DNA of 64,000 bases from Novosphingobium terrae (GTDB lineage: Bacteria; Pseudomonadota; Alphaproteobacteria; Sphingomonadales; Sphingomonadaceae). The stretch's first letter is position 1, and each line of letters opens with the position of its first letter. The stretch is from contig NZ_JABVZR010000001.1 in NCBI RefSeq assembly GCF_017163935.1, positions 682,001 through 746,000 on the forward strand. The letters run 5' to 3'. The notes under the pieces are model-generated. The model had not been told where the DNA came from. It was given only the letters and a program-made list of their open reading frames with translations, and ran no database searches. The position numbers and the translations under genes are program-made. Positions 54,322-63,125 of this stretch are shown here, piece after piece.

Positions 54322-55539
54322 TTACTTCCCCCGACGCTTGGCATGCCGATGCGTTTCATGCTCGGCCCCCGTGAAATCATAGACCGCCACACCGGATGGA
54401 TCATGCGGCAGGCGCAGCACTTCGGGATGAGTCAGCGTGTGCTGGGCATCCTCGTAACCGGCGGTCCAGTGGTCTTCCATGGTCTGGCGCGAGAATTCGT
54501 AATCCTTCGACTCGCCCTCATAGGTCTGCGATCTGTAGACCAGCTGGACGATGTTGAAGAGCGCTGGATCGGTCGCCTCGATCAGCGTCTTGGCTTCGGG
54601 CGTTTCCAGCAATTCGGGTGGCACTTGCGCGGCCAGCTTGCGGAAGGCGGCTCGCAGCAACTGGCGTTCGCGGAAGGTGTCGGTGGCGGTGCGGGTGCGG
54701 CTGGAGAACTGGATCTCCTTGGCGCGCACCGCCACGCTTTGCAGATCCGAGGGGAGCGGCCCGCGCGCGCTCCACAGATCGACCTGAAACACCAGCGTAT
54801 CCAGCTCCGAACGCGACGACAGCACCCAGTCTAGCGGCGTGTTGGAGACCAGGCCGCCATCCCAGTAATGCTCGCCATCGACCTCCACGGGCGGGAAGCC
54901 GGGGGGCAGGGCGCCGCTGGCCATGATATGCTCGGGCCGGATCTTGTCGGTGGCATTGTCGAAATAGGCGAAATTGCCGGTGCGGATGTTGACCGCGCCG
55001 ACGCTGAAACGGGTTTCGCGCGCATTGATGCGGTCAAAATCGACGAGCGACTCCAGCGTGGCCTTGAGCGGGGTGGTGTCATACCAGCTGGTCGCGCCCG
55101 CGCTGCCGCTGGGGTAGAGGCCGGGGGGCAGCATGCGCGGTGTGAAGAAGCCCGGCACGCCGCCGACCAGCACATGGCCCGCCGCGATCTGGTTGATGGC
55201 GCCGCGCACCGTGGCATCGCGCGCCAGATGCGGCAGCCATTCGGCCCAGCTGGCGCTATGGGCGCTGACGCCCTCCCAGAACTGCCGGAGCTTGCCCACG
55301 CGGCTGCCGCGCGGATTGCCGGCGATGATCGCGCTGTTGATCGCGCCGATGGAGATGCCCGCGATCCAGTTGGGCTCGATCTCGCGCTCGGCCAGCGCTT
55401 CATAAACGCCCGCCTGATAGGCTCCCAGGGCGCCTCCGCCCTGAAACAGCAGGGCGACGCAGCTGAAGGGCGTGCCATTGTCACCGCGGTTATGAGTGGA
55501 GGGGGCTTTCCATGGACGCAGCTTGGGCGAAGATGACAT
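54322..55539 (-). CDS. Patatin-like phospholipase (DUF3734 type)
   Basis: A 405-residue cytoplasmic patatin-family lipase. The oxyanion stretch ALLFQGGGALGAYQAGVYEA is followed by the nucleophile GISIGAINSA (Ser63) and the catalytic Asp in HYWDGGLVSNTPLDW. The C-terminal third, including SRQTMEDHWTAGYEDAQHTL near 360, matches the DUF3734 extension found in alphaproteobacterial patatins linked to PHB granules or lipid turnover. The last residues are His/Arg-rich (HETHRHAKRRGK). Confidence 0.92.
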   Translation of the reverse strand: MSSSPKLRPWKAPSTHNRGDNGTPFSCVALLFQGGGALGAYQAGVYEALAEREIEPNWIAGISIGAINSAIIAGNPRGSRVGKLRQFWEGVSAHSASWAEWLPHLARDATVRGAINQIAAGHVLVGGVPGFFTPRMLPPGLYPSGSAGATSWYDTTPLKATLESLVDFDRINARETRFSVGAVNIRTGNFAYFDNATDKIRPEHIMASGALPPGFPPVEVDGEHYWDGGLVSNTPLDWVLSSRSELDTLVFQVDLWSARGPLPSDLQSVAVRAKEIQFSSRTRTATDTFRERQLLRAAFRKLAAQVPPELLETPEAKTLIEATDPALFNIVQLVYRSQTYEGESKDYEFSRQTMEDHWTAGYEDAQHTLTHPEVLRLPHDPSGVAVYDFTGAEHETHRHAKRRGK

Positions 55540-55670
55540 GGCGGCTCCTTCGAGAGCTTGGGGGGTGGCCCCACACTATCCGAAGAAACCGCCGATGCAA
55601 GCGCGCCCGGCGCAATCGCGATACGCCTGATTGCAAGCGATAAAGCGGGAACAAATGTGACGTTTCAGTC

Positions 55671-57023
55671 TTAATCCAGCCGCGCCGGTTCCAGACGCGG
55701 GCTGAGCAGATGCACCGCCAGCAGGGCCAGTACATAGGCGCTGGCGCAGATGGCGAACAGCACCTCGTAGCTGTGGGTGGCGTCCAGCACATAGCCGGTG
55801 AATTTGGCCATGCCCATGCCGCCCAGTGCGCCGATGGTGCCGCCGATGCCCACCACGCTGCCCACTGCCGCGCGGGGGAAGAGGTCCGAGGGCAGGGTGT
55901 AGACATTGGCGGAAAAGGCCTGATGCGCGGCGGTGGCAAGGCCGATCACCAGCACGGCGCCCCACACGCTCTCGATGCTCTGGGCGAACCAGATCGGGGC
56001 GACGCAGATGGCGCAGACCAGCATCGTCAGCTTGCGCGCGGCATTCACGCTGTAGCCGCGCCGGATCATGGTGGAGGACATCCAGCCGCCTGCCACGCTG
56101 CCCAGGTCGGAGATGATGTAGATCGCCGCCAGCGGCAGGCCGAAGCTTTTGAGATCGAGGTGATAGCGGTCGAACAGATAGCCCGGCAGCCAGAAGAGGA
56201 AGAACCACCAGATCGGGTCGATCAGGAATTTGGCGATGGCATAGCACCATGTCTCACGCTTGGAGAGCAGCGGGCCCCAGCCGATCTTTACGCTGGTGTC
56301 GGCCTTGTCCTGACGGATCCAGTCCAGCTCGCCCTGTGTGACATGGGGATGGACCGAAGGGTGGCGATAAAGCGCCCACCACGCCGCCAGCCAGGCCACG
56401 CCAAAGATGCCGGTGACGAAGAAGGCCGTGCGCCAGCCGAACCACAGCACCAGCGCGGGCACCAGCAGCGGGGTGATGATCGCGCCGACATTGGCGCCCG
56501 CGTTGAAGATGCCGATGGCGAGGGCCCGCTCGCGCTGGGGGAACCAGTCGGCCACGGCGCGGATGCCGGCGGGGAAGTTGCCGGATTCGCCAATGCCCAG
56601 CCCGAAGCGCGCGGCGGCGAAAGAGGCGACGCCGCTGGCGAAACCATGCGCCATATGGCCGATGGTCCAGATCACGATGGCGATGGCGTAGCCCATGCGG
56701 GCGCCCAGCTTGTCGACGACGCGCCCGAAGCTCAGATAGCCCAGCGCATAGGCCATCTGGAACCAGAAGATGATGTTGGAATAGGCGTTCTCGTCCCAGC
56801 CGAGTTCGCTTTGCAGCGTGGGTTTCAGCACGCCGATCATCTGGCGATCGATGTAATTGACGGCGGTGGCCGCAAACAGCAGCCCGCAGACCACCCAGCG
56901 ATAGCGCCCTGCCTTGGCCGAAAGCCCTTCCGCCGTATCCGGGCGCGCGGCGGCCAGCGGAGCCGAAGCGTCGGCGCTGGCCGTTTTCAACACGGATTGC
57001 GGGTCTGAGGTGGCGCTGTTCAT
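55671..57023 (-). CDS. MFS hexuronate/uronate transporter (ExuT-like, ACS family)
   Basis: A 450-residue anion:cation symporter-family MFS protein. Helix 1 begins WVVCGLLFAATAVNYIDRQM; then FGLGIGESGNFPAGIRAVAD and WFPQRERALAIGIFNAGANV, the ACS signature; the sequence fits ExuT/GudP-type carriers of sugar acids. An N-terminal 35-residue polar extension is present. It is downstream of an FAH-family hydratase on the same strand (81 bases) and shares operators with a LacI regulator and kduI/kduD, so uptake of galacturonate, glucuronate or unsaturated uronate is likely. Confidence 0.88.
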   Translation of the reverse strand: MNSATSDPQSVLKTASADASAPLAAARPDTAEGLSAKAGRYRWVVCGLLFAATAVNYIDRQMIGVLKPTLQSELGWDENAYSNIIFWFQMAYALGYLSFGRVVDKLGARMGYAIAIVIWTIGHMAHGFASGVASFAAARFGLGIGESGNFPAGIRAVADWFPQRERALAIGIFNAGANVGAIITPLLVPALVLWFGWRTAFFVTGIFGVAWLAAWWALYRHPSVHPHVTQGELDWIRQDKADTSVKIGWGPLLSKRETWCYAIAKFLIDPIWWFFLFWLPGYLFDRYHLDLKSFGLPLAAIYIISDLGSVAGGWMSSTMIRRGYSVNAARKLTMLVCAICVAPIWFAQSIESVWGAVLVIGLATAAHQAFSANVYTLPSDLFPRAAVGSVVGIGGTIGALGGMGMAKFTGYVLDATHSYEVLFAICASAYVLALLAVHLLSPRLEPARLD

Positions 57024-57103
57024 CGATCTCTCTCCATCATGGCCCTTTGCGGGCTCTTGATCGCGGCGACCCTAATGCGGATCGCCGGTGCTGTCTTTGC
57101 TGA

Positions 57104-57916
57104 TCAGCGGGCCTTTGCGGCCACGATCCGGCATGACACCTGACCATAGGGCCCGAAGCTGGCCGTCGCGCTCTGCCCCACGGCGATGGCGTGGACGCCG
57201 GTCACTGCTCCGGTCGAGACCCAGAGGCCCTTGGAGGTGTCGATCCCGCGCTCGATCAGATTGGCGAGCAGGAAACGCACCGCGCCCAGCGGCCCGTCGA
57301 GCATGGCGGCGGCGGTGGCCTCGCCCACGATCTCGCCATTGATGGCGGTCGAGAGGGGCAGGCTGCGCAGATCGAGTGTGCGCCAGCCTTCCAGCACGGC
57401 GCCGAGAATCAGCCCATGGTTGTTGCCGAAATCCGAGACGGTGACCGTGGGCCCATCCTCGTTGATGCCGGGATAGGGGGAGGAGGCGATCTCGATGCCG
57501 ATGCGCAGATCATCGAGGATGGCCAGCGTTCCGGCGTCATCGGCGGGCACGGCTCCGGTGAAGCCCGGCGCGACATGGGCCATGAATTCGGCCTCCACCG
57601 CGGCGAAGCCCTCGGCAAAGACAGGCATCTCGGGCGCGGCGCCGGGGGCGGCCCAGATCACCGTATCGGCGAAGATCGGCCCTGCCAGCCGGTCCGTGCC
57701 CAGTCGCTCGACATGGGGCGGGGGCACGCGGCCCACCTTCCAGCCGACAACCGTGCGATCCTCAAGGGCGAGGGCGCGATTCTGGATGGCATAGGCCTCG
57801 GCCATGTCCTGCGGCTTGGTGCCGGGATAGGTGGCCAGCCCTGTGGCATCCCGGCGCGCCTGCACAAAGGCGCTGGCCACTTTGTCGATCTCAAGCCTGT
57901 CGATCTCTACGGACAC
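57104..57916 (-). CDS. FAH-superfamily 2-keto-4-pentenoate hydratase-like enzyme
   Basis: A 270-residue member of the 2-hydroxypentadienoate hydratase/4-oxalocrotonate decarboxylase branch (MhpD-like). Blocks: MAEAYAIQNRALALEDRTVV, GWKVGR, the metal-site acids in AAVEAEFMAHVAPG, and GPLGAVRFLLANLIERGIDT near the C-terminus, ending WVSTGAVTGVHAI. In classical aromatic degradation it hydrates an enol; in a uronate operon a dehydration/hydration of a 2-keto-deoxy sugar acid is more plausible. The start GTG 57916 follows GGAAGG; TTG 57925 would add three residues. Confidence 0.85.
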   Translation of the reverse strand: MSVEIDRLEIDKVASAFVQARRDATGLATYPGTKPQDMAEAYAIQNRALALEDRTVVGWKVGRVPPPHVERLGTDRLAGPIFADTVIWAAPGAAPEMPVFAEGFAAVEAEFMAHVAPGFTGAVPADDAGTLAILDDLRIGIEIASSPYPGINEDGPTVTVSDFGNNHGLILGAVLEGWRTLDLRSLPLSTAINGEIVGEATAAAMLDGPLGAVRFLLANLIERGIDTSKGLWVSTGAVTGVHAIAVGQSATASFGPYGQVSCRIVAAKAR

Positions 57917-57957
57917 TCTTCCCAACCTTCCCCACTATCTTGTGTGACGTCGTCTTG

Positions 57958-57986
57958 AGGATAGGGTTACTGGAAACCGGTGTCAT
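57958..57986 (-). promoter_or_regulatory. Operator A overlapping a -35/-10 promoter for the hydratase/ExuT unit
   Basis: On the minus strand TGACACCGGTTTCCA (57985-57971) overlaps ATGACA (57986-57981), which with a 17-base spacer reaches TATCCT (57963-57958). Repressor binding would block the -35. It differs at one base from the exact operators upstream of kduI and the TonB receptor. Confidence 0.65.
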
Positions 57987-58110
57987 TGACAATCATCTCG
58001 CGAATTTTTGTCCTGTCCGCTGATGAAAGGCTGATTTCGCAGGTGGACCGGCTGGGAAGGCAGGCGCCAATAGGGCGATGTAAAGCGGGAAAGGAGGTTT
58101 GACGGGATAT

Positions 58111-58125
58111 CGGTAACCGGTGTCA
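58111..58125 (-). promoter_or_regulatory. Operator B between hydratase and LacI genes
   Basis: TGACACCGGTTACCG on the minus strand, one base from the exact motif. It lies 121 bases before the LacI start and could mediate autoregulation or DNA looping with operator A. A half-match (CCGGTGTCA) follows at 58159-58167. Confidence 0.6.
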
Positions 58126-58245
58126 GATTGGCGGTAAAGGGAAGGATCTTGAGGTTGTCCGGTGTCAATCCGGTTGCCAGCGCCCTTTCCTGCGGGCAAG
58201 GCTGGGGTTTCGGCCGCATGATGAGGCTGCCGCTCAGGAGGTTGT

Positions 58246-59265
58246 GTGCAAAAGCACGAGGCGAAAGCGACGATCAACGATGTGGCGGAGAAGGCCGGCG
58301 TCTCGAAAAAGACGGTCAGCCGGGTGATCAACCGCTCGCCCCTGCTCAACGATGCCACGCGTGAGAAGGTGGAGAAGGTGATCGCCGAATTGGGTTATGT
58401 GCCCAATCCTCAGGCGCGCGCTCTGGCCTTGCGGCGCAATTTCCTGATCGGCCTCGTGCATGACAACCCCAATGCCCAGACGGTGCTGACCGTGCAGCAG
58501 GGTATGCTGGAGGCGATTCGCGACAGCGAGTTCGCGCTGGTGCTGCGCTCGATCGACCGCCGCAGCCCGACCCTGCTTGAGGACATCCGCTTCTTCATCC
58601 AGCAGCAGCGCCTGTTTGGCGTGCTGATCATGCCGCCCATGTCGGAAATGGATGCCTTGCCAGCGATGTGCCGCGAGCTGGGTTGCAATTATGTGCGGAT
58701 GGGCTCGGCGCGACTCGACGATGAAAGCCATCTGGTCGAATCGAATGACCGGCAGGCGGTGGCGGCGGCGGTGAATCACCTGATCGCTCAGGGGCACCGG
58801 CGAATCGGCTTTGTGGCGGGGCCTCAGGGCTTCCGCTCGGCTTATGAGCGTGAGCAGGGCTATCGCGATGCGCTCTCCGCCCATGGCATTCCCGTCGATC
58901 CCGCGCTGATGGCGGGGGGGAATTACACCTTCGAAACAGGGCTGGAGGCCGGGCGCGTGCTGTTTTCCCGCGATGTGCGGCCCAGCGCGATCTTCTCCAG
59001 CAATGACGAGATGGCGGCGGGCGTTGTCCATGCCGCGCATCATGCCGGGCTGACGGTTCCCGACGATGTTTCGCTGATCGGTTTCGACGATACGCCGATC
59101 GCGGCGCATATGTGGCCGCCGCTCACCACGGTGCGCTGGCCGATCAAGGCGATGGCCTATTCGGCGGCTATCAAGCTGATTTATCCGGATCGTGCGGCCA
59201 AGGAAGTGGCCTTTTTCGAGTCCGAAACGATCCACCGCGAGTCCGTTGCCCCTTTCAAAATGTGA
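58246..59265 (+). CDS. LacI-family transcriptional regulator of the uronate locus
   Basis: A 339-residue LacI/GalR regulator. Helix-turn-helix at residues 9-28 (TINDVAEKAGVSKKTVSRVI) with the hinge helix NPQARALALRR, then a sugar-binding periplasmic-like domain (LIGLVHDNPNAQTVLTVQQG; IGFDDTPIAAHMWPPLTTV). GTG start with AGGAGG four bases upstream. Five operator-like sites surround it. It probably represses transport and kdu genes and is released by a uronate or KDG-type intermediate. Confidence 0.92.
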   Translation: MQKHEAKATINDVAEKAGVSKKTVSRVINRSPLLNDATREKVEKVIAELGYVPNPQARALALRRNFLIGLVHDNPNAQTVLTVQQGMLEAIRDSEFALVLRSIDRRSPTLLEDIRFFIQQQRLFGVLIMPPMSEMDALPAMCRELGCNYVRMGSARLDDESHLVESNDRQAVAAAVNHLIAQGHRRIGFVAGPQGFRSAYEREQGYRDALSAHGIPVDPALMAGGNYTFETGLEAGRVLFSRDVRPSAIFSSNDEMAAGVVHAAHHAGLTVPDDVSLIGFDDTPIAAHMWPPLTTVRWPIKAMAYSAAIKLIYPDRAAKEVAFFESETIHRESVAPFKM

Positions 59266-59311
59266 TCTCATGGTGCATATGGTGGACATATTCTGATCGC
59301 GCGTCAGAGTG

Positions 59312-59341
59312 TTGACACCGGTTACCAAACCTCGCTAGACC
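59312..59341 (+). promoter_or_regulatory. Operator D on the kduI promoter
   Basis: TGACACCGGTTACCA (59313-59327), the exact motif. A TTGACA -35 (59312-59317) is embedded in it, with a weak -10 (TAGACC, 59336-59341) 18 bases on. It lies 60-90 bases before kduI. Confidence 0.7.
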
Positions 59342-59399
59342 TGCCGCAGGAAAGAGCGCGCAGATTGGCGGCCACACGCCTGCGGGCAGGGAGAGACAC

Positions 59400-60236
59400 A
59401 TGTTTGCCAAGACCTATCACGCCACCCATCCCGATATGATGGAGGGCGTCTCCAACGACGATCTGCGTGACCGCTATCTGGTGGGCGGCATGTTTGTGGA
59501 TGGCGAGGTGACGCTCAACTATTCGCACAATGAGCGTTTCGTGATCGGCGGCGCGGTGCCCGGCGCCACACCCATCAAGCTGCCTGACCAGACCGTGCCG
59601 GCCAGCGCTGCCGGCCATCCCTTCCTGGAACGTCGCGAGGCGGGCATCGTCAACATCGGCACGGCCGGCGCGATCACTGTCGATGGCCAGCGTTTCGAGA
59701 TGGGCAACAAGGAATGCCTCTATGTGCCCATGGGCAGCAAAGAGGTGATCTTTGAGGGTGAGGGCGCGCGCTTCTACATCGCCAGCGTTCCCGCGCATAA
59801 AACGCTGCCGATCAAGCATATCACGCTGGATCAGGCCAATCCGCTGGCGCGCGGCGACCTCGCCAATTCGAACCAGCGCACCATCTATCAGCTGGTGATC
59901 CCCGGCGTCTGCGAGAGCGCCCAGCTGCTGCTCGGCCTTACCGTGCTGGAAGAGGGCAGCGTGTGGAACACCATGCCCCCGCACCTGCATGATCGCCGCA
60001 GCGAGATCTACCTCTACTTCGACCTGCCCGAAGAGAACGACCGCATCTTCCACTATATGGGCGAGCCCGAGGATATGCGCCACATCGTCATCGCCAATGA
60101 AGAGGCGGTGATCAGCCCGCCCTGGTCGATCCATATGGGCAGCGGCACCAAGAAGTATGCCTTCATCTGGGCGATGGGCGGGGAAAACCTCGACTATACC
60201 GATATGAAGGTCCTCGACATCTGCCAGCTGAAGTGA
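59400..60236 (+). CDS. kduI: 5-dehydro-4-deoxy-D-glucuronate isomerase
   Basis: A 278-residue cupin isomerase converting 5-keto-4-deoxyuronate (from unsaturated galacturonate) to 2,5-diketo-3-deoxygluconate. Family blocks include [20 protein letters not shown], the zinc-binding [17 protein letters not shown] (His, His, Glu) and the later His in [12 protein letters not shown]. Length matches E. coli KduI (278). First gene of a plus-strand operon with kduD and an esterase. Confidence 0.95.
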   Translation: MFAKTYHATHPDMMEGVSNDDLRDRYLVGGMFVDGEVTLNYSHNERFVIGGAVPGATPIKLPDQTVPASAAGHPFLERREAGIVNIGTAGAITVDGQRFEMGNKECLYVPMGSKEVIFEGEGARFYIASVPAHKTLPIKHITLDQANPLARGDLANSNQRTIYQLVIPGVCESAQLLLGLTVLEEGSVWNTMPPHLHDRRSEIYLYFDLPEENDRIFHYMGEPEDMRHIVIANEEAVISPPWSIHMGSGTKKYAFIWAMGGENLDYTDMKVLDICQLK

Positions 60237-60241
60237 GCGCT

Positions 60242-61003
60242 ATGTTCGATCTGACGGGCCGCGTGGCCGTGGTGACCGGTGCCAATACGGGCATCGGTCA
60301 GGGGATTGCTGTGGCGCTGGCCGCAGCGGGGGCCGATGTTGCCGCCGTGGGCCGCACGCCGGCGGAGGAAACCGCCGAAAAGGTGCGTGCGCTGGGCCGC
60401 AAATGCGAGCTGGTCCAGGCCGATCTGTCGTCCATCGCCCCGGTGGGCGATGTGGTGGCGCAGGTGCTCGAAAAGCTGGGTGGGCTGCATATTCTGGTCA
60501 ACAATGCCGGGATCATCCGCCGCGCCGATGCTGTCGATTTCACCGAGGAAGACTGGGATGCGGTGGTCGACACCAATCTCAAATCGGTGTTCTTTCTGTC
60601 GCAGGCCGCCGGTCGCCATATGATCGCGAACCATGAGGCAACCGGCCAGCGGGGCAAGATCGTCAACATCGCCTCGATGCTGTCGTTTCAGGGTGGCATT
60701 CGCGTGCCCAGCTACACAGCATCCAAATCGGGCGTGGCGGGGCTGACCAAGCTGCTGGCCTGCGAATGGGCGAGCAAGGGTGTGAACGTCAACGCCATCG
60801 CGCCGGGCTATATCGCCACTAACAACACGGCGGCGCTGCAGTCGGATGAAACCCGCAACCGCCAGATCCTTGAGCGCATCCCCGAAAACCGCTGGGGCAG
60901 CCCGGCGGATATGGGCGGGGCGGCGGTGTTCCTCTCCAGCGGTGCCGCCGATTACATTCAGGGCCATATCCTTGCCGTCGATGGCGGCTGGCTGGCACGT
61001 TAA
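60242..61003 (+). CDS. kduD: 2-dehydro-3-deoxy-D-gluconate 5-dehydrogenase
   Basis: A 253-residue SDR reducing 2,5-diketo-3-deoxygluconate to KDG with NAD(P)H. Motifs: GANTGIGQGIA, LVNNAGIIRRADAVDF, catalytic Ser/Tyr/Lys in IASMLSFQGG and PSYTASKSGVAGL, and the C-terminal HILAVDGGWLAR. It starts 5 bases after kduI; a GTG overlapping the kduI stop (60233) is an alternative that adds three residues. The same length as E. coli KduD. Confidence 0.94.
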   Translation: MFDLTGRVAVVTGANTGIGQGIAVALAAAGADVAAVGRTPAEETAEKVRALGRKCELVQADLSSIAPVGDVVAQVLEKLGGLHILVNNAGIIRRADAVDFTEEDWDAVVDTNLKSVFFLSQAAGRHMIANHEATGQRGKIVNIASMLSFQGGIRVPSYTASKSGVAGLTKLLACEWASKGVNVNAIAPGYIATNNTAALQSDETRNRQILERIPENRWGSPADMGGAAVFLSSGAADYIQGHILAVDGGWLAR

Positions 61004-61006
61004 ACC

Positions 61007-62560
61007 ATGAGTGGCGGAAACCTCACCCGCCGCGCCATGACCAAGGTTCTGGGAGCTGCCGCTCTGGCGGCTCCCGGCCTGCTGCATGGCGCAAACGCCC
61101 TCAAGCAGCCCGCCAAGGGCAAACGCGAAGGCGCCGTCTGGGCCTTCCCCGGCATCCGCTATGCCAGCGCCGCCCGCTTCGAGCGGCCCGTCATCGCCAC
61201 CACCATCGAGCAGCCCTATTTCGGCAAGGCCGACTTCGCCCCCATCGCCCCGCAAACCGGGCTGGCCGGTGAGGCTCAGGCCGAGGATTGCCTTTACCTC
61301 AACATCTGGACGCCCGAAACCAACCCCGCCGCCAAGCGCGCGGTGATGGTCTATTTCCATGGCGGCGCCTACAACAATGGCAGCGTCACCGATCCCCTGA
61401 CTCGCGGCGGCACGCTGGCCGAGCAGGGCGATGTGGTGGTGGTCACCGTCAACCACCGGCTCAATGCGCTGGGCTATCTGTGGCTGCAGCCCTTTGGCGC
61501 GCGCTATGCTGACAGTGGCAATCTGGGCCAGCTCGACCTGATCGCGGCGCTGCAATGGGTGAGGGCCAACATCGCCCGTTTCGGCGGTGATCCCTCGCGC
61601 GTGATGGTCTTCGGCCAGTCGGGCGGCGGGGCCAAGATCGCCACGCTGATGGCCATGCCTGCTGCCAAGGGCCTGTTCCACAGCGCCGCCACCATGAGCG
61701 GCCAGCAGGTGCAGGCCAGCGGCCCCGACCACGCATGGCAGCGCACCAAAGCCTTTATGGCCGAGCTGAAACTGGCCCCCGGCGATGTGGAAGGCCTGCG
61801 CCAGATGCCGCTCGACCGCCTTGTGGCGGGCCTGCATGCGCGCGATCCAATCATGGGCGGCTCGGCCTATTTCGGCCCGGTGCTGGATATGACCAACCTG
61901 CCGCGCCATCCCTTCTGGCCCGATGCCGCGCCCCAATCGCTGGGCATCCCGATGATCCTCGGCAATATGCTTCAGGAGACCCGCACCTTCCTCGATCCCC
62001 ACGGCCCCAAGGGGCAGGGCATCACCTGGGAGAACCTGCCCGCCCGCATGAATGCCGAGGTCAAGATCGACCTCGATCCGCTCTATGTGGTGGCGCAATA
62101 CCGCGCCCATCACCCGGACTGGACGCCCACGCAGGTCTTCTACGCCGCCACCACCGCCGGTCGCAGCTGGCCGGGGCAGGTGATCGAGGCCGATGCGCGC
62201 GCCGCCGCGCATGCCGACAAGACATGGGTCTATTGCCTCACCCGCCCTTCGCCAATCGACCCTCTGCGCGGCACGGGGCATACCGATGACATTCCCTATG
62301 TCTTCGGCACGCTGGATGTGCAGCACAGCGAATGGGGCCGTAGCTATTCCGGCACTGATGCCGGGGCTCAGGCCACGCGCGATTTGCTGCAAGGCGCTTT
62401 CGTCAAGCTGGCGAAAACAGGCGATGCCGGGTGGGAGCCCTACCGCCTCCCGAACCGCGCGACTCTGCTGGTCAGCGAGGCCCCGCGCGTGGAAAACGAT
62501 CCGCGCGGGTGGGAGCGTGAGATGTGGGGCATCGCGCCTTACGTGCAGCCGGGGGTTTAA
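61007..62560 (+). CDS. Secreted type-B carboxylesterase
   Basis: A 517-residue carboxylesterase with a twin-arginine-like leader (LTRRAMTKVLGAAALAAPGL). Catalytic Ser205 in VFGQSGGGAKIA; the oxyanion region VYFHGGAYNNGS; EDCLYLNIWTPE is the family signature; a candidate His is in GTGHTDDIPYVFG. It follows kduD by 3 bases, so in this locus it may remove acetyl, methyl or feruloyl groups from pectin-derived or uronate oligomers in the periplasm. The Tat leader is predicted, not proven. Confidence 0.9.
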   Translation: MSGGNLTRRAMTKVLGAAALAAPGLLHGANALKQPAKGKREGAVWAFPGIRYASAARFERPVIATTIEQPYFGKADFAPIAPQTGLAGEAQAEDCLYLNIWTPETNPAAKRAVMVYFHGGAYNNGSVTDPLTRGGTLAEQGDVVVVTVNHRLNALGYLWLQPFGARYADSGNLGQLDLIAALQWVRANIARFGGDPSRVMVFGQSGGGAKIATLMAMPAAKGLFHSAATMSGQQVQASGPDHAWQRTKAFMAELKLAPGDVEGLRQMPLDRLVAGLHARDPIMGGSAYFGPVLDMTNLPRHPFWPDAAPQSLGIPMILGNMLQETRTFLDPHGPKGQGITWENLPARMNAEVKIDLDPLYVVAQYRAHHPDWTPTQVFYAATTAGRSWPGQVIEADARAAAHADKTWVYCLTRPSPIDPLRGTGHTDDIPYVFGTLDVQHSEWGRSYSGTDAGAQATRDLLQGAFVKLAKTGDAGWEPYRLPNRATLLVSEAPRVENDPRGWEREMWGIAPYVQPGV

Positions 62561-62579
62561 GGAGTTTGAAGGGCAATAA

Positions 62580-62778
62580 GCAGGGGGTGTTACACCCCCT
62601 GCACCCCCGGAACGTCTTCCGGCACAAAGGTGGTGTTCGGGTGCTGCTTTGCGCCACCTTCCTGCCGCCGGAGGCATTTATTTCCCTGCGGGGCAGGGAC
62701 GTTGGCGCGTCTTTGCAGCCTTGCGTGACATGTCGTCGGGAGACGTAACGGGGGTGCAGGGGGCCTAGGGCCCCCTGC
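62580..62778. repeat. REPIN-like inverted composite element
   Basis: Two palindromes border a 199-base block: GCAGGGGGTG-TTA-CACCCCCTGC (62580-62602) and GCAGGGGGCC-TAG-GGCCCCCTGC (62756-62778). Just inside, GCACCCCCG (62601-62609) pairs with CGGGGGTGC (about 62749-62757), and ACGT repeats on both sides. A GCCGCCGGAGGC core recalls the 43-bp REP elements. The flanks (62779-62880) show nothing else. Confidence 0.65.
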
Positions 62779-62880
62779 TTTCAACTCTTCCAATCCTCTT
62801 TAACTGTGCCTCCCCTGCATCACCCCTCATCATTCCCGCATCACGCTTCTTGACAGCACCCTCGGCTCATGCGAACACCT

Positions 62881-62909
62881 ATGACACCGGTTACCAAATC
62901 GGACACAAT
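62881..62909 (+). promoter_or_regulatory. Operator E on a candidate TonB receptor promoter
   Basis: TGACACCGGTTACCA (62882-62896), identical to operator D. It overlaps a -35 (ATGACA, 62881-62886) with a -10 (CACAAT, 62904-62909) 17 bases on. This would give a 5' leader of roughly 210 bases before the TonB receptor ATG. Confidence 0.68.
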
Positions 62910-63048
62910 ATCCTTTGCGCAACGGGCGACTGCCTGGGTGACAAAGGGAAAAAGATAAGACGGACCGCATAAGCGGTGGGAATGGATGCATGGCGATGTG
63001 AGAGCAGCCGCAAAAGGCTGTCTGATCGCCTAAGGCTTCATCCGGTTT

Positions 63049-63062
63049 TGACACCGGTGCCA
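63049..63062 (+). promoter_or_regulatory. Operator F upstream of the TonB receptor
   Basis: TGACACCGGTGCCA, a nearly symmetrical version of the operator core (GACACCGGTGCC), embedded after TTT and 64 bases before the TonB receptor start. Together with operator E it could form a repression loop of about 167 bases. Confidence 0.55.
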
Positions 63063-63125
63063 TTCTCATTCTCTGGCGGCCAGCTCGCAACGCGGGCACA
63101 CTGGAAGGCAATTGGGGGAGTGGTT

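Noticed and set aside
58153..58167. Sixth LacI operator
   Set aside because: Only the CCGGTGTCA half matches; the other half has four mismatches, so it is mentioned only as a half-site.
60194..62677. 827-residue open frame on the minus strand
   Set aside because: It lies over kduD and the carboxylesterase, both with clear family motifs. Long antisense frames are common in GC-rich codons; the translation has no recognisable domain.
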